Assembly (NCBI RefSeq): GCF_052030685.1
Contig: NZ_JBQAJM010000002.1
Span: 66,183-130,182 of the forward strand
Reading direction: 5' to 3'
DNA from: Caedibacter sp052030685
GTDB lineage: Bacteria; Pseudomonadota; Gammaproteobacteria; Francisellales; Francisellaceae
Length of the DNA: 64,000 nucleotides
Part shown: in pieces, positions 54,317-63,310 of the stretch
How positions within the stretch are numbered: position 1 is the stretch's first letter
How the letters are laid out: every line of letters begins with the position of its first letter
Translations under genes and position numbers: made by a program
The notes under the pieces: generated by a model
Told to the model about the DNA's origin: nothing
What the model saw: only the letters and a program-made list of their open reading frames with translations
Databases searched by the model: none

Positions 54317-54491
54317 TGTTTTACATTTTGCCAAAAGAAAAATTTAAAATCTGATGTAGATCAATCTCAAAATCAATTTATTTTGCATCTGCAATACTTA
54401 GAAAAATTAATACATCTATAAAGTTTTTAAATTTCTCTTTTTTTGAATCATACAATAGACTGCCAGATATCAAAACAATCTGGATAAACAC

Positions 54492-55154
54492 ATGAAGAAG
54501 TTAATGCTACTTTTAAGTGCCACTTTATGCATAAGCCTTGCCAATGCTGGACATAAGGTAGGTGAACAAGCCTGTGATATGCATGCTTTTTCACGCTATC
54601 AAGCCAATGTATTTATTCATAAAGATTTAAACTTTGACAGCTCGTCTAGCATTACTCTAGGCAACCCTGAGGCAAGCAAAGTCATCACTCAATTCTGTGA
54701 CTACTCAAAGCTTGCCTGTTTAGAAAACATAACTACGCTATTAACGCTTACAAAAGATAAAGATCTTAAAATAAACATTTACCCCATTGGCACAACACAA
54801 AGCCCTAATGCATCGCAGTATTTAGCTTTTACTTATCACGTGGGCGGGGTGGAGCTCATGCAAGAATTTTTGCACGAGCTCCATAGTTTGGTTAAATCAG
54901 ATAAGGTTATTGATCAAAACGCTTTGTCTGATTTAATGATCAATTTAAACATTAATGAAACCCCATATCTTAAAGATATGGTTGATCAAGAAATTAAAGA
55001 TAATAATGCTTTAGCAAAAACCGCAGGCGTAACTCACTCACCGAGTGTCTATGTTTATCAACACAATGCAACTGAAGTAAGTCAAGTTTACTTTTCCGAA
55101 TATCAAGATGTGCCTGAGTATATTATCAAACGCGCACTGGGTTATTTGGCATGA
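54492..55154 (+). CDS. Periplasmic DsbA-like thioredoxin-fold protein with degenerate active site
   Basis: A 220-residue protein with a signal peptide (residues 1-19, cleaved after ANA). The core follows the DsbA/Com1 plan: ITLGNPEASKVITQFCDYSK (strand 1 and active-site entry), a helical insertion (about 100-165), and HSPSVYVY with the cis-Pro loop. Where the CxxC is expected there is K-L-A-C (residues 73-76): only the second Cys is kept, with an extra Cys69 in FCDY and Cys28 upstream. It therefore may act as an isomerase or chaperone rather than an oxidase, or form a disulfide with Cys69. Lone gene between the SNF2 gene and a repeat cluster. Confidence 0.75.
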   Translation: MKKLMLLLSATLCISLANAGHKVGEQACDMHAFSRYQANVFIHKDLNFDSSSSITLGNPEASKVITQFCDYSKLACLENITTLLTLTKDKDLKINIYPIGTTQSPNASQYLAFTYHVGGVELMQEFLHELHSLVKSDKVIDQNALSDLMINLNINETPYLKDMVDQEIKDNNALAKTAGVTHSPSVYVYQHNATEVSQVYFSEYQDVPEYIIKRALGYLA

Positions 55155-55158
55155 ACGT

Positions 55159-55269
55159 TGGCTGAGCGTAAGTCGAAGCCAATTATTGTTTTACGCCTTC
55201 CCTTCGACTTCGCTCAGGGAACGGCTAAAGCATAAAGCGCGTTGACCTCGACTCACGCTCAGCCAGCGC
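55159..55269. repeat. Complex of CCTTCGAC/GCTCAGG intergenic repeats
   Basis: Three related units lie in a row: GGCTGAGCGTAAGTCGAAGCC, then CCCTTCGACTTCGCTCAGGG with ACGGCTAAAG after it, and CTCGACTCACGCTCAGCCAG. The first two occur in the reverse order at 31665-31719. Each unit can pair on itself or with its neighbour, so the cluster could fold into a long structure in RNA. Confidence 0.65.
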
Positions 55270-55325
55270 TTACACAGCAAAACTAGGGTAAGAGCTTCTG
55301 TAAAATGCTTTGTGGACAGTATATT

Positions 55326-55378
55326 ACCTCTCCCCTTGCGGGAGAGGTCGTTGAGCTAAAGCTCAATGGGTGAGGGGT
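55326..55378. repeat. REP-like palindromic element, copy 2
   Basis: ACCTCTCCC-CTTGC-GGGAGAGGT forms the first hairpin, CGTTGAGCTAAAGCTCAATG contains the second (TTGAGCT / AGCTCAA), and GGGTGAGGGGT closes it. The inner stem differs from copy 1 (GTGCAGCTT/AAGCTGCAC) but stays complementary. It lies 16 bases past the 3' end of the SppA-like gene. Confidence 0.8.
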
Positions 55379-55393
55379 AATTAAAACCCCTGC

Positions 55394-56311
55394 CTATTGC
55401 AGTTTCAACCCACTGGCTTCAGCTGCTTGATACATCACTTCAGTACCTAGCTTTTGACTGATTTGATCAAAAACACTCAATGGCTTGGTAAAGTTAACCA
55501 CTTTCATATTATTAAATTGCTCACGTTGCAAACTATCAACTGAGGCGAACCCATCAATCAAACCATACTTCTTAGCTTGCACACCTGAAAATGGCATGCC
55601 TGAGAATATTTTATCTTCTTGTTTTTTATCAAGGCGATCGCCGCGCCCTGCTTTAACCGCATCAATAAACACTTGATGCGTTTCAGTCAGCATTGCCTCC
55701 ATTTCCGACACTTGTGAAGCATTTTGTGGTTCAAATGGATCTAAGAAGCCTTTATCTTTGCCCGCTGTATATAGTCTGCGCTCAACACCAATTTTCTTTA
55801 ATAAGTCAACAAAACCAAAGCCACCGGCTCTAACACCAATCGAACCAGTAATTGTCATTTTATTGGCATAAATATCTTTTGCACCTGACGCAATATAGTA
55901 TCCACCTGAAGCACAGACATCTACACATACCGCATATAACGGCGTCTTAGGATATTTGTTTTGTAAATAACGCATATGTTCATAAATATCATCAGATTGC
56001 ACTGGCGAGCCGCCTGGGCTATTGATCTGCACAATCACCGCTTTCGTGCTTTTATTCTTAAATGCCGCATCTAAGCTGTCGTTAATGCGTGTTGCATTGG
56101 CATTACTATCATCGGCAATCACACCATCAACCTTAACTAGAGCAATATGATTTTCATTATTAACTGGTTTACTGCTAAAGCTTTTCATTAAAATGCCAAT
56201 TATAACAATAGCAACAACCAACCAACAAAAGCGCCAAAATATGCGCCAACGACGGGCTCGGCGTTGTTCTAGAAGATAAGCATCAGCGATGCGCTGTAAA
56301 TGTTCAGACAT
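55394..56311 (-). CDS. Signal peptide peptidase SppA-like S49 peptidase
   Basis: A 305-residue membrane-anchored serine protease of the short SppA/SohB type. One transmembrane helix spans about residues 25-43. The fold is that of the crotonase-like S49 core: IVQINSPGGSPVQSDDIYEH, the nucleophile Ser135 in CASGGYYIASGA, then NKMTITGSIGV and the likely general-base Lys187 in TAGKDKGFLDPF. It degrades signal peptides or quality-control substrates on the periplasmic side. It is the downstream neighbour of aspS, 82 bases after it. Confidence 0.9.
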   Translation of the reverse strand: MSEHLQRIADAYLLEQRRARRWRIFWRFCWLVVAIVIIGILMKSFSSKPVNNENHIALVKVDGVIADDSNANATRINDSLDAAFKNKSTKAVIVQINSPGGSPVQSDDIYEHMRYLQNKYPKTPLYAVCVDVCASGGYYIASGAKDIYANKMTITGSIGVRAGGFGFVDLLKKIGVERRLYTAGKDKGFLDPFEPQNASQVSEMEAMLTETHQVFIDAVKAGRGDRLDKKQEDKIFSGMPFSGVQAKKYGLIDGFASVDSLQREQFNNMKVVNFTKPLSVFDQISQKLGTEVMYQAAEASGLKLQ

Positions 56312-56393
56312 ATGATTTCCTTATTTGTTAAAAGAGGTATAAAAAGACCATAGGCTTAATGGTAGATGATTTGGTAGAAAAATACAGCTTAGT

Positions 56394-58169
56394 TTATGCT
56401 TTCTCAGTAATAATTGTTTTAATCGCAAGCTCTTGTAGCTGCTCATTTGAGACTTCCGCAGGCGCCTCTGTCATCAAGCAACTGGCTGTTTGTGTCTTAG
56501 GAAAAGCGATCACATCACGAATATTGGTCGTATGGGTGATTAACATGGTTAAGCGGTCTAAGCCAAAGGCAATACCACCATGAATTGGCGCGCCATACTG
56601 CAAAGCGTCTAGTAAGAAGCTAAACTTCTCTTTGGCTTCTGATTCATCGATCCCTAATAACTCAAACACCGTTTGCTGCATTTGTTGATCATGGATACGA
56701 ATCGAACCACCACCGACTTCATAGCCATTGATAACCATATCATAAGCACGAGATAAAGCTTTTTCAGGATGTGACTTAAGCTCATCCACATTATCCACTT
56801 TTGGCGCAGTAAACGGATGATGTAATGCATAAAGCCGACCATCTGCCTCTTCAAACATTGGGAAGTCAACGACCCATAATGGCGCCCATGCTTTGGTGTG
56901 TAGTTTAAGATCTTCACCAATTTTAACGCGTAGCGCGCCCATTGAATCATTGACAATATTGGACTTACCCGCACCAAAGAAAATAATATCACCATCTTTG
57001 GCTTCTGTGACCTCAAGCACTTTTGCCAATGCTTCATCTGAGAGATTTTTGACAATTGGTGATTGCAGCCCTTCTTTGCCTTTCGCCATCTCATTGACTT
57101 TGATATACGCCAAGCCTTTAGCACCATAGATTCCTACAAACTTGGTATAATCATCAAGCATCTTGCGTGTCAACAGTGCATTGCCATTAGCTAAACGCAT
57201 TGCAATGACACGTGAGTTTTGATCATTGGCAGGTGCTGAAAATACTTTAAACTCTTCATTTTGCATAATGTTTTTCACATCGATGAAGTGCAATGGAATA
57301 CGTAAATCAGGCTTGTCTGAACCATATTTAGCCATCGCCTCGGCATAGCTGATCACTGGAAATTGTGATGGGAAGTCTGCATCTGCCGTTTGTTTAAATA
57401 AACGACGAACCATATCTTCCATCAAATTCATTAATGTATTTTCATCGATAAATGATGCTTCAATATCAATCTGAGTAAACTCAGGCTGTCTATCAGCACG
57501 CAAATCCTCATCACGAAAACATTTAACGATCTGATAATAACGATCAAAACCAGATACCATTAATAGCTGTTTAAACAACTGTGGTGATTGCGGTAACGCA
57601 TAAAACTTACCGTGATGATTCCTACTTGGTACCAAGTAATCACGTGCGCCTTCTGGTGTTGCCTTAGTTAAAAATGGCGTTTCAATATCTAAAAACCCAT
57701 GCTCATTTAGGTATTGACGGACAAATTGTGAAATACGTGAGCGCTGAATCAAGCGATGTTGAATCTCAGGACGTCTTAGATCAATATAGCGATATTTCAA
57801 ACGCACATCTTCACCGACATGTTGATGCTCATCCAATTGGAATGGAATGGTTTTAGCACGATTAATAAGCTCCAAGCTTTGACCAATAATTTCAATCTTG
57901 CCACTAGCTAAGTTATTATTTTCCTGACCAAGAGGGCGAAATTTAACAAGACCCTTGGCTTTAATGACATACTCATGGCGCACATGATCCGCCTGTTCAA
58001 AAACGCTTGCATTTTCTGGCTCATAAACCAATTGCACAAGACCCGTTCGATCACGGATATCTAAGAAAATAACACCACCATGGTCACGACGACGGTGCAC
58101 CCATCCACATATTTCAACGGTTTTATCAACCAGAGACTCATTCACTTCTGAACTATAATGACTACGCAT
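56394..58169 (-). CDS. aspS: Aspartate-tRNA ligase
   Basis: AspS charges tRNA-Asp. The 591-residue class IIb synthetase has the N-terminal OB-fold (CGWVHRRRDHGGVIFLDIRD, residues about 21-40), motif 1 around RQYLNEHGFLDIETPFLTKA, the flipping-loop TPEGARDYLVPSR, motif 2 as KCFRDEDLRADRQPEFTQID and motif 3 as GGIAFGLDRLTMLI, plus the bacterial GAD insertion in the middle. Whether it is discriminating (Asp only) or also acts on tRNA-Asn cannot be judged here by eye. Starts its own minus-strand unit. Confidence 0.97.
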   Translation of the reverse strand: MRSHYSSEVNESLVDKTVEICGWVHRRRDHGGVIFLDIRDRTGLVQLVYEPENASVFEQADHVRHEYVIKAKGLVKFRPLGQENNNLASGKIEIIGQSLELINRAKTIPFQLDEHQHVGEDVRLKYRYIDLRRPEIQHRLIQRSRISQFVRQYLNEHGFLDIETPFLTKATPEGARDYLVPSRNHHGKFYALPQSPQLFKQLLMVSGFDRYYQIVKCFRDEDLRADRQPEFTQIDIEASFIDENTLMNLMEDMVRRLFKQTADADFPSQFPVISYAEAMAKYGSDKPDLRIPLHFIDVKNIMQNEEFKVFSAPANDQNSRVIAMRLANGNALLTRKMLDDYTKFVGIYGAKGLAYIKVNEMAKGKEGLQSPIVKNLSDEALAKVLEVTEAKDGDIIFFGAGKSNIVNDSMGALRVKIGEDLKLHTKAWAPLWVVDFPMFEEADGRLYALHHPFTAPKVDNVDELKSHPEKALSRAYDMVINGYEVGGGSIRIHDQQMQQTVFELLGIDESEAKEKFSFLLDALQYGAPIHGGIAFGLDRLTMLITHTTNIRDVIAFPKTQTASCLMTEAPAEVSNEQLQELAIKTIITEKA

Positions 58170-58298
58170 TTTTTATCCTTTAAATAACACAACATAACAA
58201 AGACATATAAGCCGATAAGCATATACAAATATGTGACAGATAACAATTATTCAGACTGGGAGTTTTGCAAATTTATGTTTTAACACTATTGAATTGAA

Positions 58299-58835
58299 TT
58301 AAAAGCCGGCATGCCCAAGCAGAAACGCTTCTTCCTCATCGCTCGAGACTCGCCCTAACTGTGCATTACGATGCGGGTAACGTCCAAATTGATCAATAAT
58401 GGCTTTATGCGCTATTTCATACTCTAAACTTTGGCTATTGCCTAACTTGGTATAAAGCATCAATGCCTGTTGATGGACAAGCTTTGACTCACTATGCATA
58501 TAGGGCAAATAAGCAAATGAACGCTCACTATCACTTAATGTTTGATCTAGCTTCAATAGCACCAGCTCTTGTGCTAACACTAAAGCCAATGAATCATAGG
58601 CAAAAGCTTCTTTTGTATTTCTAAAAATGTTGCGTGAAAACTGATCTAACACAATAATTTCAGCCAAGCGCCCCTGTGCTGTTTCGCGCCATGCAAACAA
58701 CTCACCATGAGATGCCGCTGTGTGAACCATTAAAAATCGATCTTTAATGGTTTGATCTAATGCATCACTCTTTGCAAACCAGTCTTTTGCAGTTAGCTCG
58801 TTGAACCAAAAGTCTAAAACCTCTTGATAGTGCAT
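58299..58835 (-). CDS. DUF924 family protein
   Basis: A 178-residue alpha-helical protein with the DUF924 pattern: VLDFWFNELTAKDWFAKSDA at the N-terminus, GRLAEIIVLDQFSRNIFR, then FAYLPYMHSESKLVHQQALML and HKAIIDQFGRYPHRNAQLGR. The family resembles tetratricopeptide-like folds and has no known reaction. It is slightly short for the family, with the last residues GHAGF. It follows rimI by 26 bases, so is probably in the same transcript. Confidence 0.88.
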   Translation of the reverse strand: MHYQEVLDFWFNELTAKDWFAKSDALDQTIKDRFLMVHTAASHGELFAWRETAQGRLAEIIVLDQFSRNIFRNTKEAFAYDSLALVLAQELVLLKLDQTLSDSERSFAYLPYMHSESKLVHQQALMLYTKLGNSQSLEYEIAHKAIIDQFGRYPHRNAQLGRVSSDEEEAFLLGHAGF

Positions 58836-58861
58836 ACAATGCCCTCTTAAGTTTATGGGTT

Positions 58862-59338
58862 TTAAAAATAATGCGTTGAGTGCTTGATTTGTAACGTTGC
58901 TTGCAACACCAATGCATCCTCATAGGTTTCACCAACGCGATAATAGTTCTTACGAACTGAGATTTCTTCAAAGCCATATTTTTTATAAATGCTAATCGCT
59001 GGAATATTGGTGACTCTGACCTCTAAAAATAATTTCTCAATCTGTTTATAAGATAAGTGGTTCATCAAATAGGCCAATAGTTTTTGCCCAAAACCTTGAT
59101 GTTGATATGATTTTGCCACTGAAAAATTAAGAATCTCTGCCTCATCAAAAATCACTGAAATAACTGCAAAAGCAATCAGCTGATGATTAAGGTCAAACAA
59201 ACCCCACGTCTCTGTATGCGCAGATAAGATACTGTCTTTCATTTGCGACGCTGACCATGGGTATTCAAATACCTCACGTTCAATATCCATCATCTGTGGT
59301 AAATGGTTTTCACCTAGTGGCAAAATCTGATACTGCAT
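58862..59338 (-). CDS. rimI: Ribosomal protein S18-alanine N-acetyltransferase RimI
   Basis: A 158-residue GNAT acetyltransferase. The N-terminal ENHLPQMMDIEREVFEYPWS with the PWS motif, acetyl-CoA loop VAKSYQHQGFGQKLLAYLMN (Q..GFG) and LEVRVTNIPAISIYKKYGFE are the RimI signature, and NYYRVGETYEDALVLQ matches the end. It acetylates the N-terminal alanine of S18. Its start overlaps the end of the upstream gene by 29 bases; in E. coli rimI likewise follows holD. Confidence 0.93.
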   Translation of the reverse strand: MQYQILPLGENHLPQMMDIEREVFEYPWSASQMKDSILSAHTETWGLFDLNHQLIAFAVISVIFDEAEILNFSVAKSYQHQGFGQKLLAYLMNHLSYKQIEKLFLEVRVTNIPAISIYKKYGFEEISVRKNYYRVGETYEDALVLQATLQIKHSTHYF

Positions 59339-59729
59339 AAAGATTCATCATGGTTTGTTTCTTCACCTCTGCACAACTGAGTTCATCAATTTTAAGTGCA
59401 TAGCACCTATCATGCAAACTTTGATTTAACAAGGTTTTTAACGTCAAGTTTTCATCATAGAGAATTATCGTACTTGAGGCTATATTTTTTTCTGTTTGCG
59501 CTTGATCTTTTTCAATAAAGCATACCGAAAATTGTGTAAACATCGCATTTATAAGCGCTTTAACACAATCTCGTTGTTCCAAAGTGGATATAATCACACT
59601 CAGTTTATTCGCAATAATATCTGTCTTGTCTGCTGATGGCTCGTCTTTATTAACGGGATTATCTTTAGCATACCAACGCGCAATGGCTAAATGCTTTAAT
59701 ATTGCAGCTTGCCGTTCATCTTCAGTCAT
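59310..59729 (-). CDS. Unknown protein upstream of rimI, candidate DNA polymerase III psi (HolD)
   Basis: A 139-residue protein of no clear family. The N-terminal ILKHLAIARWYAKDNPV looks like the HolD start LQQLGITQWSLRRPG, and near the C-terminus SLHDRCYALKIDEL could match the end of the psi fold. In E. coli holD lies directly upstream of rimI with an overlap, and the same arrangement holds here. The middle (about 25-110) has no recognisable motif; the protein is about the usual psi length (137 in E. coli). This remains an inference from position and a weak N-terminal match. Confidence 0.5.
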   Translation of the reverse strand: MTEDERQAAILKHLAIARWYAKDNPVNKDEPSADKTDIIANKLSVIISTLEQRDCVKALINAMFTQFSVCFIEKDQAQTEKNIASSTIILYDENLTLKTLLNQSLHDRCYALKIDELSCAEVKKQTMMNLYAVSDFATR

Positions 59730-59734
59730 GCAAA

Positions 59735-60055
59735 TTAGATCCCAATGCTCGACAACAGGTTACAAATAGAACGTACGGTATGTGTAAGTTTAGGATGACT
59801 TACTTCATATTCAATGATTGCCTGCTCAAGATCGCTAAAATCTGCTTCTTTAGGGTCTTGCAGCTTACTCATTTCTACTTTTTGCTTAGTTAACGTAGCA
59901 ATTTCAAGTGCTTGCGCTTTCTCACTCTCTGGTAAAGATTCTAACTCCGTTTGTAACTGATCTAATAATTCGGATAAATACTCAGTATCATCAAAGTTTA
60001 ATTTATCTGACGTTTTAAGAATCTCTTTGATTTTAGCGATTGTATCTTGTGGCAT
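59735..60055 (-). CDS. Small helical protein, DUF4404-like
   Basis: A 106-residue acidic, probably coiled-coil protein. Its C-terminal YEVSHPKLTHTVRSICNLLSSIGI resembles the FE..HP.L...L..I...L...GI end of DUF4404 proteins, and the N-terminal half consists of a helical repeat with many Leu and Glu. Function unknown. It lies five bases before the candidate holD gene, in the same transcript as rimI and the DUF924 gene. Confidence 0.65.
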   Translation of the reverse strand: MPQDTIAKIKEILKTSDKLNFDDTEYLSELLDQLQTELESLPESEKAQALEIATLTKQKVEMSKLQDPKEADFSDLEQAIIEYEVSHPKLTHTVRSICNLLSSIGI

Positions 60056-60115
60056 AGCTTGCTCCTAGCACCTTTAGTTTGATTTTATTCTAGGTGTTAA
60101 GCGCCTGTTTGACAA

Positions 60116-61105
60116 TTAACTTACTGGGAATAAGTTAATTTTATTTTGACAGCGCAAAATACTATCGTAATTATGAATACTATAACGCTCAACAAGGCGT
60201 TTACATACTTCAATTGCCTTAAATGAATTACCATGTTTATCTAGGCGCGGCGAGTAAATCGCAATCCCCATCAAATCAGGAACAATAACATAAATACCAC
60301 CAGATACGCCACTTTTAGCAGGCAGTCCAATCGAGAACGCCCACTCACCGGAATAATCGTACATGCCACATGAATACATTAATGATAAGCAATTTTTGAC
60401 TGTCTCTGGCTTAAAGATTTCCTCTTTTGTCACGGCACAACTGCCGGCATTGGCAAAGCTTGCCGCAATCGTTGCTAAAATCTCACTATTAAGCTCAATC
60501 GAGCATGCCTGAAAATATAAATTCAGTGTGCGATGCAAATCGGTATTTTTTGGAAAAGCTTGATGTTCGCGCATGAAATAACCCAAGGCATAATTGCGAT
60601 CTGCTGTTTCTTTTTCCGAGTTATACACTGCATTATTAAACGTAATTTTCTGACTATCCGATAATTTATAAAGCGCTTGCATAATATGATTAAATCGCTC
60701 TGCCGGATTGGATTTACGCTTGATCATCGAGCACGACATCATTGCGCCGGCATTGATCATTGGATTATGTGGCAAACCCTGATCATTTAATGTTAATTCA
60801 TTGAAGTTCTTACCACTTGGCTCACGCCCGATATGTTTATGCACATAACTCAATCCATTTTCCTCTAATGCCAAGCCATACAGCACGGGCTTGACCATTG
60901 ATTGCATACAAAAGCGTGACTTAAAGTCACCAATACTAAACTTTCTACCATCAACTGTGCACACAGATATTGCAAACTGATCTGGATTAACCTTTTTAAG
61001 CTCAGGGATATAGCTTGCCACTTTGCCTTGCTGATTGGATTGTAAACTTGCATGGATATCGCTTAGATAAGCACAGAATTCTTGGAATTTTTCGTCAGAA
61101 ATCAT
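60116..61105 (-). CDS. glsA: Glutaminase, kidney-type subgroup
   Basis: Hydrolyses glutamine to glutamate and ammonia. The 329-residue serine-dependent beta-lactamase-like enzyme has the S-x-x-K catalytic pair (Ser69, Lys72 in FCMQSMVKPVLY), EPSGKNF, HNPMINAGAM and GLPAKSGVSGGIYVIVPDLM. Many stretches are nearer to animal glutaminase GLS than to E. coli YneH: KVASYIPELKKVNPDQFAIS, YVHKHIGREPSG, the DRNYALGYFMREHQAFPKNT region, SCGMYDYSGEWAF and the C-terminal SIHNYDSI. It lacks the animal N-terminal and ankyrin parts. Single-gene unit; no leader peptide. Confidence 0.95.
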   Translation of the reverse strand: MISDEKFQEFCAYLSDIHASLQSNQQGKVASYIPELKKVNPDQFAISVCTVDGRKFSIGDFKSRFCMQSMVKPVLYGLALEENGLSYVHKHIGREPSGKNFNELTLNDQGLPHNPMINAGAMMSCSMIKRKSNPAERFNHIMQALYKLSDSQKITFNNAVYNSEKETADRNYALGYFMREHQAFPKNTDLHRTLNLYFQACSIELNSEILATIAASFANAGSCAVTKEEIFKPETVKNCLSLMYSCGMYDYSGEWAFSIGLPAKSGVSGGIYVIVPDLMGIAIYSPRLDKHGNSFKAIEVCKRLVERYSIHNYDSILRCQNKINLFPVS

Positions 61106-61418
61106 TATTTTAATTTTATATTTTAGCCATTGAAAATACAGCTTATTCTATACGTATCATCTGCTATTTGATAGCGCTTATTGCTTAAACAATGACTAAA
61201 TTAAATCACTCAACGGCAATTGAGTACTAACAAAACTCTTCTACTAATCTGAACATTCCCATTTTTATCAAGCACTATGCTCACTTCATGGAAGTTAGCC
61301 TAAGCAACCTTCGGTGATAACCTTTTTGGAATGTTTTCAGTATAAAGCATATTTTTGCTTGAGGGTTGGTGATATTTCCCGATAGTATTTATACACTCAT
61401 GCTTAACCGTACTAGCCA
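61106..61418. other. Intergenic region between glsA and the ABC exporter
   Basis: About 313 bases without a gene, between two divergent genes. I see no terminator, RNA gene or clear promoter; the sequence is AT-rich with no strong palindrome. Confidence 0.4.
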
Positions 61419-63041
61419 TTGAAATCTAACACCTATTTATCCACAAACAAATATCCATTATTGCGACTATTAAGCTATATGCGCGGTTATCGCAAGGATT
61501 ATCTTTTAGCACTCTTATACTCAACACTCAACAAACTTTTTGACATCTTCCCTGAAATTCTCTTAGGCGTCGCTGTTAATATGGTGGTATCACGCCAAGA
61601 TTCATGGATTGCACAAATAACTGGGGTGCATTCATTATTTTCACAATTATTAATCTTAGGTTTGCTTACCTTTCTCATCTGGGCATTCGAGTCGTATTTT
61701 CAGTATTTATATAGCCTGAAATGGCGTAATCTCGCACAAAATGTTGAACATAAACTGCGTACTGACGTCTACGGACATATTCAAAAAGCCAATGTCCAAC
61801 AGATTGAAGCAACCTCAACTGGTCAAATGATTGCAACGATTAATGATGATATCAATCAGATGGAGAGATTTCTGGAAGATGGTGTTAATCAAATTGTACA
61901 AATTGTTGTTTCTACTGTTTTCATTGGTATTGTGTTTTTATTTGCTTCCCCTTTAATTACATTGCTTGCTATTGTGCCCATTCCATGCATTATTATTGGT
62001 GCATTCTATTTCCAGCATCGTTTAGCACCTCGGTTTTTAGAAGTACGTCAAAAGGCTGCTGAAATCAGTGGTGATTTACAGCGTAATCTACTTAATCTCT
62101 TAACCATTAAAAGCTATACCACCGAAGAGTATGAAGCACAACGCATCGAAAAAGCCAGTGCCAATTATCAAACGGCTAATCGCAAAACCATCCAAATTAG
62201 CTCGATGGTAACACCGGTTATTCGTATGTTTGTCTTAACTGGCTTTTTGTTTACACTGCTGATTGGTGGCTATCAAACATTTCATGGACAAATGAACGTC
62301 GGTGTTTTTAGTATGCTGATTTTCTTATCCCAACGCCTGCTATGGCCTTTCAACAATCTTGCTGTAGTCACAGTTGACTATCAACGTGTCATGGCATCAA
62401 CAACACGTGTCCTTAATTTGCTGACTTGGTCAACTGAAGAACTAAGCAATAAAGCAACATTGAAAACAATACCCAACCACCAAGATATTGTCTTAGATCA
62501 TGTTACTTTTGGCTATGACGATGATGCGCCCATCTACCAAGATTTGAATCTACGCATTAACGCACAACAAACCACCGCATTTGTTGGCGAATCAGGCTCA
62601 GGAAAAAGCACATTGATTAAGCTTATGTGCCAATTTTATGCGCCTCAATCTGGTGCTTTAAACTATGGCACTGACAATATTCAAAGCTTTGATTTATCAT
62701 CATGGCGTCAACAGATTGCTTTAGTGAGTCAGGATAGTTTCTTATTTGATGGCACGATCAAAGAAAACATTGCCTATGGCTCTTTTAACGCCGATGATGA
62801 GACGATTACGCATGCGGCTAAAGTTGCAGGACTGCATGAATTTATTATGCAATTACCCAACGGTTACGACACCGATGTTGGGCAACGCGGTTTATTACTA
62901 TCTGGTGGGCAGAAACAGCGCATTTGTATTGCACGAGCAGTTTTAAAAGATGCGCCGATTTTAATTTTGGATGAGGCAACCTCCGCTGTCGATAATGAAA
63001 CCGAGCTTGCTATTGTAGCGTCCCCAACTATTTGGCGTTGA
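61419..63041 (+). pseudogene. ABC exporter (MsbA-like half transporter), truncated by insertion
   Basis: An inner-membrane ABC exporter with a six-helix domain (about residues 1-330) and an ATPase domain from about 355: Walker A GESGSGKST (near 389-397), Q-loop LVSQDSFLFDGTIKENIAYG, signature LLLSGGQKQR (near 492) and Walker B with D-loop ILILDEATSAVDNETELAI. After Ile the match stops: VASPTIWR and a stop codon are encoded by foreign sequence. The H-loop and the last 50-60 residues are missing, so the product is probably inactive. The start is a TTG at 61419; upstream ATGs are out of frame. The family exports lipids, peptides or drugs. Confidence 0.85.
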
Positions 63042-63310
63042 TAGTCCCACGGTGAATGCGGGAGTTTTTTTGACTACTTTAAGGCCTTATTATCTGATTA
63101 AGAAGGCAGGGATGATTCGTATGTTAAATCGATGGGATTGCCTGCGTCTATAGTTGATTCTTCAAATGACAGTAGTCTAGGGCTTCGCTCGCAGGCTCGC
63201 TTATAAAGCCTTCGCTTTACCGCTTCCTTGCGGTTGATAACAGATATTACCCACGAGATTATATGACATCTGTCAGAAGGATTTATTTGATGTAATGTTG
63301 TCTGAAGGCA
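63042..63310. other. Non-coding end of the insertion element
   Basis: No gene is visible. The stretch carries two near-identical 11-base direct repeats (63271-63281 and 63298-63308), which could be transposase-binding sites, and a GCTTCGCT-rich patch near 63182-63233 containing CCGCTTCCTTGCGG as a small hairpin. Confidence 0.4.
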
